Of a stretch of DNA of 64,000 bases, positions 40,995 through 49,252 are shown one piece after another. A program made the translations under genes and the position numbers. Source of the stretch: Paenibacillus mesophilus (GTDB lineage: Bacteria; Bacillota; Bacilli; Paenibacillales; NBRC-103111); assembly GCF_005938385.1 (NCBI RefSeq), contig NZ_VCRA01000010.1, positions 62,001 to 126,000 on the forward strand, written 5' to 3'. Position 1 is the stretch's first letter, and each line of letters begins with the position of its first letter. Below the pieces are notes generated by a model. It ran no database searches. It saw only the letters and a list, made by a program, of their open reading frames with translations, and was not told where the DNA came from.

Positions 40995-41816
40995 TTAAGA
41001 TCGCTCATCCCCGAAGTGCGGCGAGACGTCGTTCATGTATTGCGTCGGCGAACAGCCGGTCTCTTGCTTGAACACTCTGCTGAAATGGAAGTAATCGGAG
41101 AAGCCGACGGTCAGGGCGATTTCTTTGGCCGGCAGACGGGTTTGCTGGAACATCTGCTTCGCTTTCTCGATGCGCAGCTTGCGCAAGTAGGCGGTCATCG
41201 TCGTCCCGGTACGCTTCTTGAACAGCACGGTATAATGCCCTTCGCTCATCCCGGCGCGGCGGGCGATCAGAGGCAGAGTAAGCTTCAGCATGTAATGCTC
41301 GTTCATATAGGAGAGCGTCTCCTCGATCGAGTCGACCGACGATTTCTCCTCTTGCTGCATGTGGGATTCATATAGAAAAATGAACAAAATTCGCTCCAAT
41401 ATCATCCGTTTGCGGAACTGCTGGGCCGCTTCCTCGTCTGCGGAACGGGGGTGAATCTCTTCGGTCGTCCGGATCAATTCGTCCAGCATGTAATGGATTT
41501 TGATCTCGCTTAGCGTGGCGAGCGGGCCATGCAGCGTCCAAGGGCTGTTCTCCGGAATCATACGGTAGGTGATCCGTACATATTCGGCTTCCTTCGTCCG
41601 CGGAACTTGGATGTCGTAGGAGCCGAACCGGGGATGGCAAGCGAAGCCTTGCGTGCAGACGACGGGCTCCATGCCGTGGGCCGCAATCGTAACATGTCCG
41701 CGGCGGACGACGATTAAGACGTGGCGGCCTGCCGGACATTCGAATGTGCGGGAAGAGAGGCGCGATTCGACTTGTTCGAAGATCGGAATGACCGAAACAA
41801 GCTGATGGAAACTCAT
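40995..41816 (-). CDS. AraC-family regulator, probable activator of iron uptake
   Basis: 273 aa from ATG 41816, which follows AAGGGAT; a longer reading from 41876 lacks a ribosome site. N-terminal cupin-like sensor (about 20-110) and C-terminal double helix-turn-helix with LPAKEIALTVGFSDYFHFSRVFKQETGCSPTQY. It stands immediately before the iron-uptake operon on the same strand, like Btr of B. subtilis, which senses the siderophore. The 110-bp gap contains ATCTTAA repeats (near 40961-41000) that could be its sites. Confidence 0.88.
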   Translation of the reverse strand: MSFHQLVSVIPIFEQVESRLSSRTFECPAGRHVLIVVRRGHVTIAAHGMEPVVCTQGFACHPRFGSYDIQVPRTKEAEYVRITYRMIPENSPWTLHGPLATLSEIKIHYMLDELIRTTEEIHPRSADEEAAQQFRKRMILERILFIFLYESHMQQEEKSSVDSIEETLSYMNEHYMLKLTLPLIARRAGMSEGHYTVLFKKRTGTTMTAYLRKLRIEKAKQMFQQTRLPAKEIALTVGFSDYFHFSRVFKQETGCSPTQYMNDVSPHFGDERS

Positions 41817-41934
41817 GAAAGCCAATCCCTTCCTGCCTAAAGTTAGAAACCCCGCCATGCCGAGAGTCCTGTTCAACGATTATATTGACATACGTATTAT
41901 CGAATGTACAAGCGCATTTTTACCGAAAGCTGAG

Positions 41935-42624
41935 CTATTTGCTCCGTCGGATGAACGATATGCCTAAACCTGCCAGTATTGCAATCCAGGCTTGATACGC
42001 GTAAGCGTTAATTTCCGCGGCGACGGATAATCCGGTCCACTCCAGAGTTCCTGCCATAATGCCGAATCCGATGATGACCGAGACGACCGTAATCCATAGT
42101 TTCATCAGGTCGGACTGATACAGGGCGATAGCGATGAGAACAACCCATGCTCCCATTGTCAGAAACCCGAGCGTTTCGCCGATCGTCACGCCCAAGTACA
42201 TATGGAGCGCGTTAAATACGGTCTCCATAGCTTCTTTTTGCCCTGCTGTGACAGAAGCAAGCGTGTATTGACCGGCCAAAAAGTCCATTGCGAACAGCCA
42301 TCTGGAGAATCCTAATATATGGAAAACGGCGCTTGCGAGGCCGATACCGGCTGCAATCATACTCAGGCTGCGGTTGGCCGCGCTCGTGAACCGGTAAAGC
42401 AGCGCCACAACCGGAATGATCAGCATACCTGACAACACCATGCCGCTCCAATATAGCTTTACCAGCGAACCTCCCGTCTCATACTTCTGCATAATGAGCT
42501 CGACCGGTTGCCTCAAAATGTCGGGATATTCGAATCGGATCATTAGCCCGGTCCATGATATGATAATGAGTAAAGGCATCAGCAGCAGTACGATTCCGGC
42601 CGTTCTGATTTCCATACGGGACAT
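41935..42624 (-). CDS. DUF4386-type membrane protein
   Basis: 229 aa with about six membrane helices, in the style of DUF4386 (opening TAGIVLLLMPLLIIISW, then FHILGFSRWLF and GAWVVLIAIALYQ). No catalytic motif seen. It stands alone between two AraC genes and divergent from the one at 42742. Function unknown. Confidence 0.7.
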   Translation of the reverse strand: MSRMEIRTAGIVLLLMPLLIIISWTGLMIRFEYPDILRQPVELIMQKYETGGSLVKLYWSGMVLSGMLIIPVVALLYRFTSAANRSLSMIAAGIGLASAVFHILGFSRWLFAMDFLAGQYTLASVTAGQKEAMETVFNALHMYLGVTIGETLGFLTMGAWVVLIAIALYQSDLMKLWITVVSVIIGFGIMAGTLEWTGLSVAAEINAYAYQAWIAILAGLGISFIRRSK

Positions 42625-42741
42625 TGGTTCCTCACGCTCCTAGGTGCGGTTGATGAGTTTATTATAGGACGCGATTGTCCAGTTCCCCTATGATTGAAAA
42701 CGTCAAAAAAGTGCTCTGCCGCGCAAAGGAGGATTCCGGAG

Positions 42742-43800
42742 TTGGGAAAACACGGCTTGTCCGTATCGCTGATTCATCCTATCGTGCACAGCATCGTGCG
42801 GAAAGGTTACAACCTCGAAGCGTTTTGCCGATATACCGCGTTCGATCCGAGTATTCTTCAAGATGCCGAGGCCCGGATCCCGGAAGAAGAGATGGATCGC
42901 CTGCTAGACGCCGCTTCGAGCTTTACGAATGACGATCGTTTCGGCTTGCGCCAAGGACAAACGATCGAAATATCCAATCTCGGCATACTGGGCTACGTTC
43001 TATTGAACTGCAGTACGATAGGCCAAGCATTGGACGCCTACCGGCGATATAATATCATTCTGTGCAGCGGGATCGATATGGAATGGGGAAAGGACGATCA
43101 CGGCACTTGGATCCGGTTCCGGGTAGGTGATCCGGCGAGACAAGCATCGGTGCATGCGATCGAAGGTATGGTCAGTTCCTTGTATCACCTGCTGTTCAAG
43201 CTGAGCTGCAGGAAAATTCCCGTTCATCTGCTTCATTTTACTCACGATGCTCCGGCAAACGTTACCGTGTATCAGAACGCTTTTGGAACAGCGCCCCGGT
43301 TCGGGCAGGAAACGAATAGGCTCTACTGCGACCGTGAGGTTGCGGACTATCCGATTTTGCTGTCCGATGCCCGCATGCTGCGCACCTTCGAAGCTTATGC
43401 CGAGGAAGCGAGAAGCAGATTGCTTCATGGCCGCGCGTTGTCGGATCAGGTGTACAATTGGCTTATTCATAACATGCCTTCCTCTTTCCCTTCCGTACAG
43501 GATACGGCCCGACATTTCAAGGTGAGCATCCGGGCTTTGCAGGCGAAGCTGAAGCAAGAGGAGGCGTCCTATAACATTCTGTTCAACAAAGCCCGGATGG
43601 AGTTGGCTTGCCGGTACTTGCGCAACCCCGAATTTACAGTCGCGGAGGTAGCCTATTTGCTTCAGTATTCGGAACCGAGCGCTTTCCAGAATGCGTTCAA
43701 AAGGTGGACGGGGCTCCCTCCGGGGCAATACAGATCGGCATCGGTCCAACCGCAGAAGAGGGAACAGACTCCCAAGCCGTCCGCTCAACAGGACGGGTAG
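42742..43800 (+). CDS. AraC-family regulator with arabinose-binding-like N-terminal domain
   Basis: 352 aa from TTG 42742, preceded by AAAGGAGG. The N-terminal 200 residues follow the PF12625 pattern (LIHPIVHSIVRKGYNLEAFCRYTAFDPSIL, then DRFGLRQGQTIEISNLGILGYVLLNCSTIGQALDAYRRY). C-terminal HTH: FTVAEVAYLLQYSEPSAFQNAFKRWTGLPPGQYR. Members respond to lipophilic or aromatic signals (OruR/ArgR-like class). The likely target is the divergent DUF4386 gene or the AlkD gene downstream; no operator was identified. Confidence 0.85.
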   Translation: MGKHGLSVSLIHPIVHSIVRKGYNLEAFCRYTAFDPSILQDAEARIPEEEMDRLLDAASSFTNDDRFGLRQGQTIEISNLGILGYVLLNCSTIGQALDAYRRYNIILCSGIDMEWGKDDHGTWIRFRVGDPARQASVHAIEGMVSSLYHLLFKLSCRKIPVHLLHFTHDAPANVTVYQNAFGTAPRFGQETNRLYCDREVADYPILLSDARMLRTFEAYAEEARSRLLHGRALSDQVYNWLIHNMPSSFPSVQDTARHFKVSIRALQAKLKQEEASYNILFNKARMELACRYLRNPEFTVAEVAYLLQYSEPSAFQNAFKRWTGLPPGQYRSASVQPQKREQTPKPSAQQDG

Positions 43801-43849
43801 CGTTCATGCTACAATGGAACTAACAAGGACAAGAGGTGATCAGGCGACG

Positions 43850-44557
43850 ATGATGCTGGACGAAGTAATGGGCAAGCTCGAAGCGATGGGATCGGAGCAG
43901 ACGAAGCTTACGTTCCTGCGTCATGGGGCGCATGAGCCGCTATTTGGCGTTAAAGTGGGCGATATGAAGAAGCTGGTCAAGGATGTGAAGAAAGATCAGG
44001 CGCTCGCCCGGGCTTTGTTCGATACGGGAAATAGCGATGCGATGTACTTGGCCGGACTGACTGTCGATCCGAGGACGGCTACCAAGCAGATGCTTCAAGA
44101 CTGGGTAACGAAAGCAAGCTGGTATATGCTTGCCGAATATACGGTCGCTTGGATTGCCGCCGAAAGCCCGCACGCGGTCGAGCTTGCCAAACAATGGATC
44201 GACTCCCCCGACGAAATGATCGCTACTTGCGGGTGGAGTACGTACAGCAACTATTTGACGATTACGCCGGACGAAGCGCTTGATAGGGAGGAAATCCGAG
44301 GGCTCCTTCACCGTGTGGAATCCACCATTCATCATGAGCGCAATCGGGTGCGGTATACGATGAACGGCTTCGTTATTGCGGTAGGCGCGAGTGTCGTGGC
44401 GCTGCATGAAGAAGCTTTAGCGGTTGCCGCCGCAATCGGCAAAGTGGACGTCCATGTCGGACAAACCGCTTGCAAAGTGCCTCTTGCGACGGAATATATC
44501 CGCAAAGTCGAAGAAGCCGGCAAAACCGGCAAAAAGAAAAAAACTTGCATCTGCTAA
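43850..44557 (+). CDS. AlkD-like DNA alkylation repair protein
   Basis: 235 aa from ATG 43850, preceded by AGGTGAT. HEAT-repeat fold of PF08713: EQTKLTFLRHGAHEPLFGVKVGDMKKLVK, AEYTVAWIAAESP, and GWSTYSNYL near 135 with the tryptophan used to read damaged bases. It excises bulky N-alkylpurines. C-terminal tail KKKKTCIC is cysteine and lysine rich, unusual but short. Followed by a strong terminator. Confidence 0.88.
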   Translation: MMLDEVMGKLEAMGSEQTKLTFLRHGAHEPLFGVKVGDMKKLVKDVKKDQALARALFDTGNSDAMYLAGLTVDPRTATKQMLQDWVTKASWYMLAEYTVAWIAAESPHAVELAKQWIDSPDEMIATCGWSTYSNYLTITPDEALDREEIRGLLHRVESTIHHERNRVRYTMNGFVIAVGASVVALHEEALAVAAAIGKVDVHVGQTACKVPLATEYIRKVEEAGKTGKKKKTCIC

Positions 44558-44566
44558 AAGGAAAGG

Positions 44567-44596
44567 GCCATCGGACGAATCCGATGGCTTTTGTCT
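44567..44596 (+). terminator. Rho-independent terminator after AlkD-like gene
   Basis: Perfect 9-bp stem GCCATCGGA (44567-44575) / TCCGATGGC (44580-44588), loop CGAA, then TTTTGTCTTT. It insulates the partition locus from upstream transcription. Confidence 0.88.
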
Positions 44597-44620
44597 TTGC
44601 TAGGGGACCCAATTTCAGGA

Positions 44621-44743
44621 AGTGTTACGAAGTATTATGATGTAGTGCTGTGCCCGGCGGCTGTATGTCAGGTTCAAAAGCATTGCAAGGTGTTACGAAG
44701 TATTACCGGATCCGATTCCGGTAAGGATTGCCCGGTAATACCG
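44621..44743. repeat. Upstream iteron cluster of the ParM/ParR locus (centromere-like) with overlapping hairpins
   Basis: Two copies of GTGTTACGAAGTATTA (44622-44637, 44690-44705), each built of two 10-bp units of the same type as in the downstream array. After the second copy TATTACCGG (44701-44709) is repeated inverted as CCGGTAATA (44732-44740). A tighter hairpin TTACCGGA/TCCGGTAA also forms at 44703-44724. The cluster covers the promoter region of the actin gene, where a ParR protein would autoregulate. Confidence 0.65.
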
Positions 44744-44774
44744 AAAAAATGAACATAAAGGAGGCTTTACTTTT

Positions 44775-45971
44775 ATGCAGTATCATTTTTTCGTAGGAAA
44801 CGACAACGGGAACAGCGAGCACGATTTGTTTATCGACGGCAGGCTGATCAAGCAACCGAACGTATATTGCGGGGTGGACAAGCTGCCCTGGAGCGAGGAG
44901 CTCCCGCCGGAGAGCTTCATCAAAAACTTGACGGAGCAGCTGATCGTGACGATCGATTCGCCTTCCGTGCGGCCGGGTATGTATTACATCGGGAAATTCG
45001 CTTTGGAGAGCGGAGAGCTGCTGGATACGCTGCAGATCGGCATTGACCAGAAATGCGATATGGATTTGCCCATTATTAATACGCTGGCGCAAATTGCCGC
45101 AGTCGCGGTACAGAACGCGTACGAGGAGAGCCAGACGGTCCCCGAGCAAATCGAAGTTCAGGCCGATATGGCAACGGCGCTCCCGGTTACCCAGCATTCG
45201 GACGAGACGGCGGCCAAGTTCGAGAGAAGATTTATGGAAGGCTCCCATCACGTAACGGTACATTTGAATAAGCTGCGTGTAGCGGTCAAGATCGTGTTCG
45301 ATTACACGAAGGTGATTCCAGAAGCTACGCCGGTCATCTTCGCGCTCCAGAAGGACGCGGAGGGGAATTGGCGGAGCGGCGACATTTTCCGGGAGTTTGT
45401 AGAAACGTACGACTTGGGGAAATCGTTCAACGGCACTTATTTCAAGGACAAGCGGATTTTGCATACGGATATCGGCGACGGCTCGACGGAATACCCGATT
45501 ACGGAAGGAAACAAATTTTTGCGCCAATTCGTTCACGGCAGCCATCACGGTGCGGGCTATGCGATCGAGGAGGCGCTCAGCGAGTTTAACCGTCTCGTTC
45601 ATTTGCCGGACAGTCCGCGGCAATTTTACAGCGATGTGATCAAAAACCCGAAGCACAAATATTACGCGAGAGCTATACATACATTGAATCGCCCGCTGGA
45701 GGGGCAGGCGAAGCAAATTATTCAGAACATTCGGAAGCAGCTTACGAAGGCGCGCAACGAAATCGATATCATCTGCGTGTACGGGGGAGGAAGTATTTTG
45801 ATGCGCTCCATCCTGTATCCGATGCTGAAGGAATTGTGTGACGAACGCGAGATTCGACTGCTCTATATCCCGCCGGAGCATGCGATCACGCTGAACGCCG
45901 AAGGACTGAATGCGTTCGTTCACGGCAAAATATACGAGACATTGAAGAGCAAGGCGAAAAAAGCCGGGTAA
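44775..45971 (+). CDS. ParM/StbA-like actin ATPase of a type II partition system
   Basis: 398 aa. Actin-fold landmarks: phosphate 1 NDNGN (9-13), phosphate 2 DIGDGSTEYP (232-241), adenosine motif YGGGS (336-340). These are the landmarks of plasmid segregation actins (ParM, Alp, Alf) and not of MreB or FtsA. It would form filaments that push apart DNA bound by the small protein encoded next. AAAGGAGG precedes the ATG. The next gene begins 35 bp after its stop. Surroundings are chromosomal; no integrase or replication gene is near. Confidence 0.88.
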   Translation: MQYHFFVGNDNGNSEHDLFIDGRLIKQPNVYCGVDKLPWSEELPPESFIKNLTEQLIVTIDSPSVRPGMYYIGKFALESGELLDTLQIGIDQKCDMDLPIINTLAQIAAVAVQNAYEESQTVPEQIEVQADMATALPVTQHSDETAAKFERRFMEGSHHVTVHLNKLRVAVKIVFDYTKVIPEATPVIFALQKDAEGNWRSGDIFREFVETYDLGKSFNGTYFKDKRILHTDIGDGSTEYPITEGNKFLRQFVHGSHHGAGYAIEEALSEFNRLVHLPDSPRQFYSDVIKNPKHKYYARAIHTLNRPLEGQAKQIIQNIRKQLTKARNEIDIICVYGGGSILMRSILYPMLKELCDEREIRLLYIPPEHAITLNAEGLNAFVHGKIYETLKSKAKKAG

Positions 45972-46006
45972 AGGGTGGATGCGGCTCCGGCTAAGGTGGG
46001 ACAAGC

Positions 46007-46369
46007 ATGAAAAAACAAAAGCGGCCAGGCGAAAATATTAGCTTGAAGACGAAAAAGAACGAATCCGACGCAGTCATGGACTGGATCAACAGCCAGTCCA
46101 ACCTGATGGATTCGATCCGCTATTTGATCGAGAACGAGATCCGTCTGAACGGAGTAAGAAATTTACAACACTTTATTCCATCGGACAGACCGATGCTGGC
46201 AGCCGCATGGACGGCGTCCCGGCTCGAAACGGCGGCCGCTTCCGAGCAGGTGGCCGACGGAATGCCGGCTCATGCGCAGGATGCCGCACAAGCTCCGATA
46301 AATGAAGCGGAAAGCGGGCGGAACGAGGCCGATGAAATCGATGATGAGGACATCGAATCTTGGCTGTAG
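46007..46369 (+). CDS. ParR-like centromere-binding adaptor
   Basis: 120 aa. The N-terminal 55 residues are basic and then helical (NISLKTKKNESDAVMDWINSQSN, then LMDSIRYLIENEIRLNGVRNLQ), resembling ribbon-helix-helix ParR/AlfB proteins. A low-complexity alanine-rich linker follows, then an acidic tail EADEIDDEDIESWL that could bind the actin filament end. AAGGTGGG precedes the ATG. It directly follows the ParM-like gene and precedes tandem 10-bp repeats. The family was judged by size, charge layout and context, not by strong sequence identity. Confidence 0.7.
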   Translation: MKKQKRPGENISLKTKKNESDAVMDWINSQSNLMDSIRYLIENEIRLNGVRNLQHFIPSDRPMLAAAWTASRLETAAASEQVADGMPAHAQDAAQAPINEAESGRNEADEIDDEDIESWL

Positions 46370-46385
46370 AGGCACTGTCGAGACG

Positions 46386-46475
46386 AGTATTACCGAGTGA
46401 TGCAAAGCACTTCCAAGCGGTGCAAAGTAATATCTGGTAATACGAAGTGATGTGAAGTGTTACTAGGTATTACTA
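46386..46475. repeat. Tandem 10-bp iterons downstream of the ParM/ParR genes (parC-like centromere)
   Basis: Nine directly adjoining 10-bp units in exact phase: AGTATTACCG, AGTGATGCAA, AGCACTTCCA, AGCGGTGCAA, AGTAATATCT, GGTAATACGA, AGTGATGTGA, AGTGTTACTA, GGTATTACTA. All begin with R-G; a common form is AGTGWTACNA. A stray unit AGTGATACTA lies at 46527-46536. One helical turn per unit suits a ParR ring that wraps the DNA. Confidence 0.75.
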
Positions 46476-46568
46476 AGCGAAAGGTTCATGTCTTTCAATT
46501 TGGCATGTATGTTTTCACGGTCTCCAAGTGATACTACATTTGAATTTCATTGACCAAAGGAGAAACTC

Positions 46569-47210
46569 ATGGCAACCAATCTGCTTTTCGTGTATTACAG
46601 CGCCTATGGCCATATTTATGACATGATTCAAGCGGCTGCGGCCGAAGCGAGAAAGCTGCCCGACGTGGAAGTGAAGGTGGCGAAAGCGGCCGAGTTCGAA
46701 ATGGCGAAAAAGTATTTGTCTTCGCAGCCGCCGTATGTACAAGCTCAAGAGCTGCAGAAGGACGTGCCGGATGTAACCGCAGAAGATTTGGTTTGGTCGG
46801 ACGGCATCGTCTGGGGGGTTCCGACCCGTTTCGGAGTGATGCCCGCCCAATTGAAGCAGTTCCTCGATTCATCGGGCGGCGTGTGGGCCCGCGGCGAATT
46901 GGAAGGCAAGCCTACGGGAGTTATCGTTAGCTCCGGCTCCATTCATGGCGGACAAGAAACGACTGCCGTCACGATGATGATTCCGCTCATGCATTTCGGC
47001 ATGATCTATGTCGGCCTGCCTTATGGCGAGAATCCGGAGCAGCAGACCGCGGAAGGCATCGGCGGGTCTCCTTACGCCGCTTCCGTAGTAGCCGGGCCGG
47101 ACGGCTCGAAGCAAGCGGTGGAACAGGAGAAAACGATGGCGGGCCGGCTGGCGGTACGGGTCGCCAAAGTAGCTCAAGCGTTGAAAAATTCGGATGTTCG
47201 GAAAAAATGA
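46569..47210 (+). CDS. wrbA: NAD(P)H:quinone oxidoreductase, WrbA family
   Basis: 213 aa flavodoxin-fold protein. FMN phosphate loop VYYSAYGHIYDMIQA, WGVPTRFGVMPAQLKQFLDSSGGVW and SSGSIHGGQETT are the WrbA hallmarks. It reduces quinones by two electrons using NADPH. AAAGGAGAA precedes the ATG. Follows the iteron array but is functionally unrelated to it. Terminated by a strong hairpin. Confidence 0.93.
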   Translation: MATNLLFVYYSAYGHIYDMIQAAAAEARKLPDVEVKVAKAAEFEMAKKYLSSQPPYVQAQELQKDVPDVTAEDLVWSDGIVWGVPTRFGVMPAQLKQFLDSSGGVWARGELEGKPTGVIVSSGSIHGGQETTAVTMMIPLMHFGMIYVGLPYGENPEQQTAEGIGGSPYAASVVAGPDGSKQAVEQEKTMAGRLAVRVAKVAQALKNSDVRKK

Positions 47211-47220
47211 ATCGGGACTA

Positions 47221-47256
47221 AAGAAGCGGCCCTCTTTGAGGGAGCTTCTTTTTTTT
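47221..47256 (+). terminator. Terminator after wrbA
   Basis: AAGAAGC-ggcc-CTC / GAG-gga-GCTTCTT hairpin followed by a run of eight T. Confidence 0.88.
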
Positions 47257-47279
47257 GCGACGTCAGGGGAAAGGGCAGG

Positions 47280-47315
47280 TTGACAATCCGAAAACCTGTA
47301 ACTATAATGGTTACA
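47280..47315 (+). promoter_or_regulatory. Sigma-A promoter with overlapping TGTAAC-N7-GTTACA operator
   Basis: TTGACA (47280-47285), 17 nt, TATAAT (47303-47308), a perfect consensus promoter. The dyad TGTAAC-TATAATG-GTTACA (47297-47315) lies over the -10 box, so a bound repressor would block RNA polymerase. The same 19-bp dyad is at 63518-63536. Confidence 0.8.
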
Positions 47316-47353
47316 GTATGAAGTCAATTTTACGACAAAAGGAGAAATGGAAG

Positions 47354-47995
47354 ATGAAAATAGCAGTAATCGGAGCAAGCGGCAAAGCGGGAAGCGTGAT
47401 TGTGAAGGAAGCGGTAAACCGAGGTCATGAAGTGACGGCCATCGTCAGGAATGCTTCCAAAATCGGCGATAATCGCATTGCCGTTATCGAGAAAGACGTA
47501 TTCGGCCTTCAAGCCGGGGATCTCCAAGCATTCGACGCGGTGGTGAATGCATTCGGAGCGGCTCCCGGCCAGGAGCACCTTCATGTGGAAGCGGGAAGAG
47601 CGCTGATTGAAGCATTGAAAGGAGCACTGCGGACGAGACTGATCGTCGTAGGAGGAGCCGGCAGCCTGTACGTGGACGAAGCCAAGACGATCCGACTAGT
47701 CGATACGCCGGAATTTCCGAAGCAATATTATGCGACGGCGTCCAACCAAACCAAAAACCTGGAGGATTTGCAGCAATCGAGCGGAATCCGGTGGACGTTT
47801 ATAAGCCCGGCCGCGTTTTTCAACCCGGAAGGGAAAAGAACGGGTGACTACCGGAAAGGGAAAGACAACTTGCTGCTGAACGCACAGGGCAACAGCTATG
47901 TGAGCTACCCGGACTACGCGATCGCGGTTGTCGATGAAATCGAAAGGCCTCAGCACATCAATGAGCGTTTTACCGTCGTATCGGAAGCGGAGTAA
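47354..47995 (+). CDS. NAD(P)-binding oxidoreductase, NmrA/YwnB-like
   Basis: 213 aa. Rossmann motif VIGASGKAGSVIVKEAVNRGHEVTAIVRN at the start, DVFGLQAGDLQAFDAVVNAFGA, and FISPAAFFNPEGKRTGDYR typical of atypical SDR proteins of the NAD(P)H-binding group. ATG 47354 follows AAAAGGAG. Regulated by the operator described at 47297. Probably a redox or electrophile response protein; substrate unknown. Confidence 0.88.
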   Translation: MKIAVIGASGKAGSVIVKEAVNRGHEVTAIVRNASKIGDNRIAVIEKDVFGLQAGDLQAFDAVVNAFGAAPGQEHLHVEAGRALIEALKGALRTRLIVVGGAGSLYVDEAKTIRLVDTPEFPKQYYATASNQTKNLEDLQQSSGIRWTFISPAAFFNPEGKRTGDYRKGKDNLLLNAQGNSYVSYPDYAIAVVDEIERPQHINERFTVVSEAE

Positions 47996-48356
47996 GCTCG
48001 CTGGAAGCGGGGGCGGGAGCGGGTGAGGAGCAGGAGCAGGAGCAGGGCAGGGGCAGCGGTTGTCCCTGCTTATGCTTGTGCGCGGTGCTTTTTGGCGATG
48101 TTAACTGGAAAAGCTCCCGTTATTTTAGCGGAAATTCGTACTCGGGACCACTTTTACTGGAAAAAGTCCATCTATTCTCTACGAATTCGCTCCACAGCCG
48201 CGAAAATCGTGGAATTACATACAGGTTTTCCAGTTCATCCTCGCCGTTTCTCATTTTGACGCGAGAATAGATGTATGTTTTCCAGTATGCAGTTTCGTTG
48301 AGCGGAATCGGCGGGAAGGCGTCTAGCAAAGCTAAAATTAGTTCAAGCAAAGCACG
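47996..48356. repeat. 361-bp gene-free region with four inverted ACTGGAAAA repeats and a short GGAGCA run
   Basis: No gene. A GA/GC-rich simple stretch (GGAGCA units, about 48025-48060) is followed by AACTGGAAAA at 48103 and 48155 and its reverse complement TTTTCCAGTT at 48226 and TTTTCCAGT at 48278. The stretch 48156-48179 matches the complement of 48263-48286 at about 20 of 24 positions. The whole can form a nested stem. It looks like a dispersed palindromic repeat rather than a terminator. Confidence 0.5.
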
Positions 48357-49178
48357 CTACTTCACGCCAAGCCGCACTCTATAGCTGAACAGCACATCCA
48401 GCGTCTGCCCCTGGAAGTACATTTCCGCCATGCTCCGGAACGCCGCGATATCCGTGTCCAGCTCTTTGGACCCGAGCTTCAGCACCGTCTGGACACCGCC
48501 TTGGCTGAACGCCAGGCCGGCATACCGGTCCGCATCGCATGTCTCCACGTTATGAAATACGATTTCTTTCGTAAACCGGAATGCGCCGCTGTCCTGCAGC
48601 TGCTTCAAGTGCTGATCTTTATTCCGTTTGATGGCTCTGTCCTCTTCTGTCGTAAGTGCGGCGATGACAGCGTCGGCTTTCTCGATCAGCTTGTTGTACG
48701 CCGATTCGAGCGTCCAATGGACCGTTGGCGGCCAGTCGCAGTCGTATGCGGCGAAAACACCGCCATCCGTCAGCACACGGGAAGCCTCCTTCAGCGTACT
48801 GACAGGTTCCATCCAATGAAACGACTGGGAGCAGGTGATCACGTCGACGGTGCCGGAGTCAAGCTCCAATCGATTCGAGTACCCCGGGATAAAAGAGATG
48901 GCCCCGGCTCCGTCCGTTTGCGCCAATTTCTCCCTCGCTTTGCCGATCATATCCGCATTCGGCTCGATGCCGATAATCCGGCTGGCCTGACCTTTCCAGA
49001 CGAACGAGGACAGCCCCGTTCCGCAGCCCAAGTCGACGACCAAGGACGGTTTTTTGCCCAAATAGTTCGTAATGAGATCGACGACTCGCTGCGGCGCCTC
49101 AGGGCGATATTTGTCATACAAGCTTTGATAGCCTGTAAATCGTTCCACATTGCTGCGCAAATTGCCTTCCGGAATCAT
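48357..49178 (-). CDS. Class I SAM-dependent methyltransferase
   Basis: 273 aa from ATG 49178, preceded by GGAGGAT. Motif I VVDLGCGTGLSSFVWKG, acidic loop GIEPNADMIGKARE, motif II VDVITCSQSFHWMEP and RVLTDGGVFAAYDCDW fit the methyltransferase-11 group of small-molecule enzymes (UbiE-like). Substrate not determinable. Divergent from the FMN reductase gene. Confidence 0.88.
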   Translation of the reverse strand: MIPEGNLRSNVERFTGYQSLYDKYRPEAPQRVVDLITNYLGKKPSLVVDLGCGTGLSSFVWKGQASRIIGIEPNADMIGKAREKLAQTDGAGAISFIPGYSNRLELDSGTVDVITCSQSFHWMEPVSTLKEASRVLTDGGVFAAYDCDWPPTVHWTLESAYNKLIEKADAVIAALTTEEDRAIKRNKDQHLKQLQDSGAFRFTKEIVFHNVETCDADRYAGLAFSQGGVQTVLKLGSKELDTDIAAFRSMAEMYFQGQTLDVLFSYRVRLGVK

Positions 49179-49252
49179 AGGGCATCCTCCGTTCAAAACG
49201 GTTTTCATTACCACTTCGACAGCGTAACCGGGGATTCCTGCGCAGCGGAAGG

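Noticed and set aside
44703..46004. 433-residue open frame antisense to the ParM gene
   Set aside because: It mirrors the ParM frame, lacks a ribosome site and shows no protein family; it is a by-product of codon bias.
44621..46475. CRISPR array or iteron-type replication origin at the 10-bp repeats
   Set aside because: Units adjoin without spacers, no Rep or Cas gene is near, and the ParM/ParR pair explains them better.
48001..48060. GGAGCA/GGGCA run as a coding repeat
   Set aside because: It lies in no supported frame and has no start; it is simple-sequence DNA.
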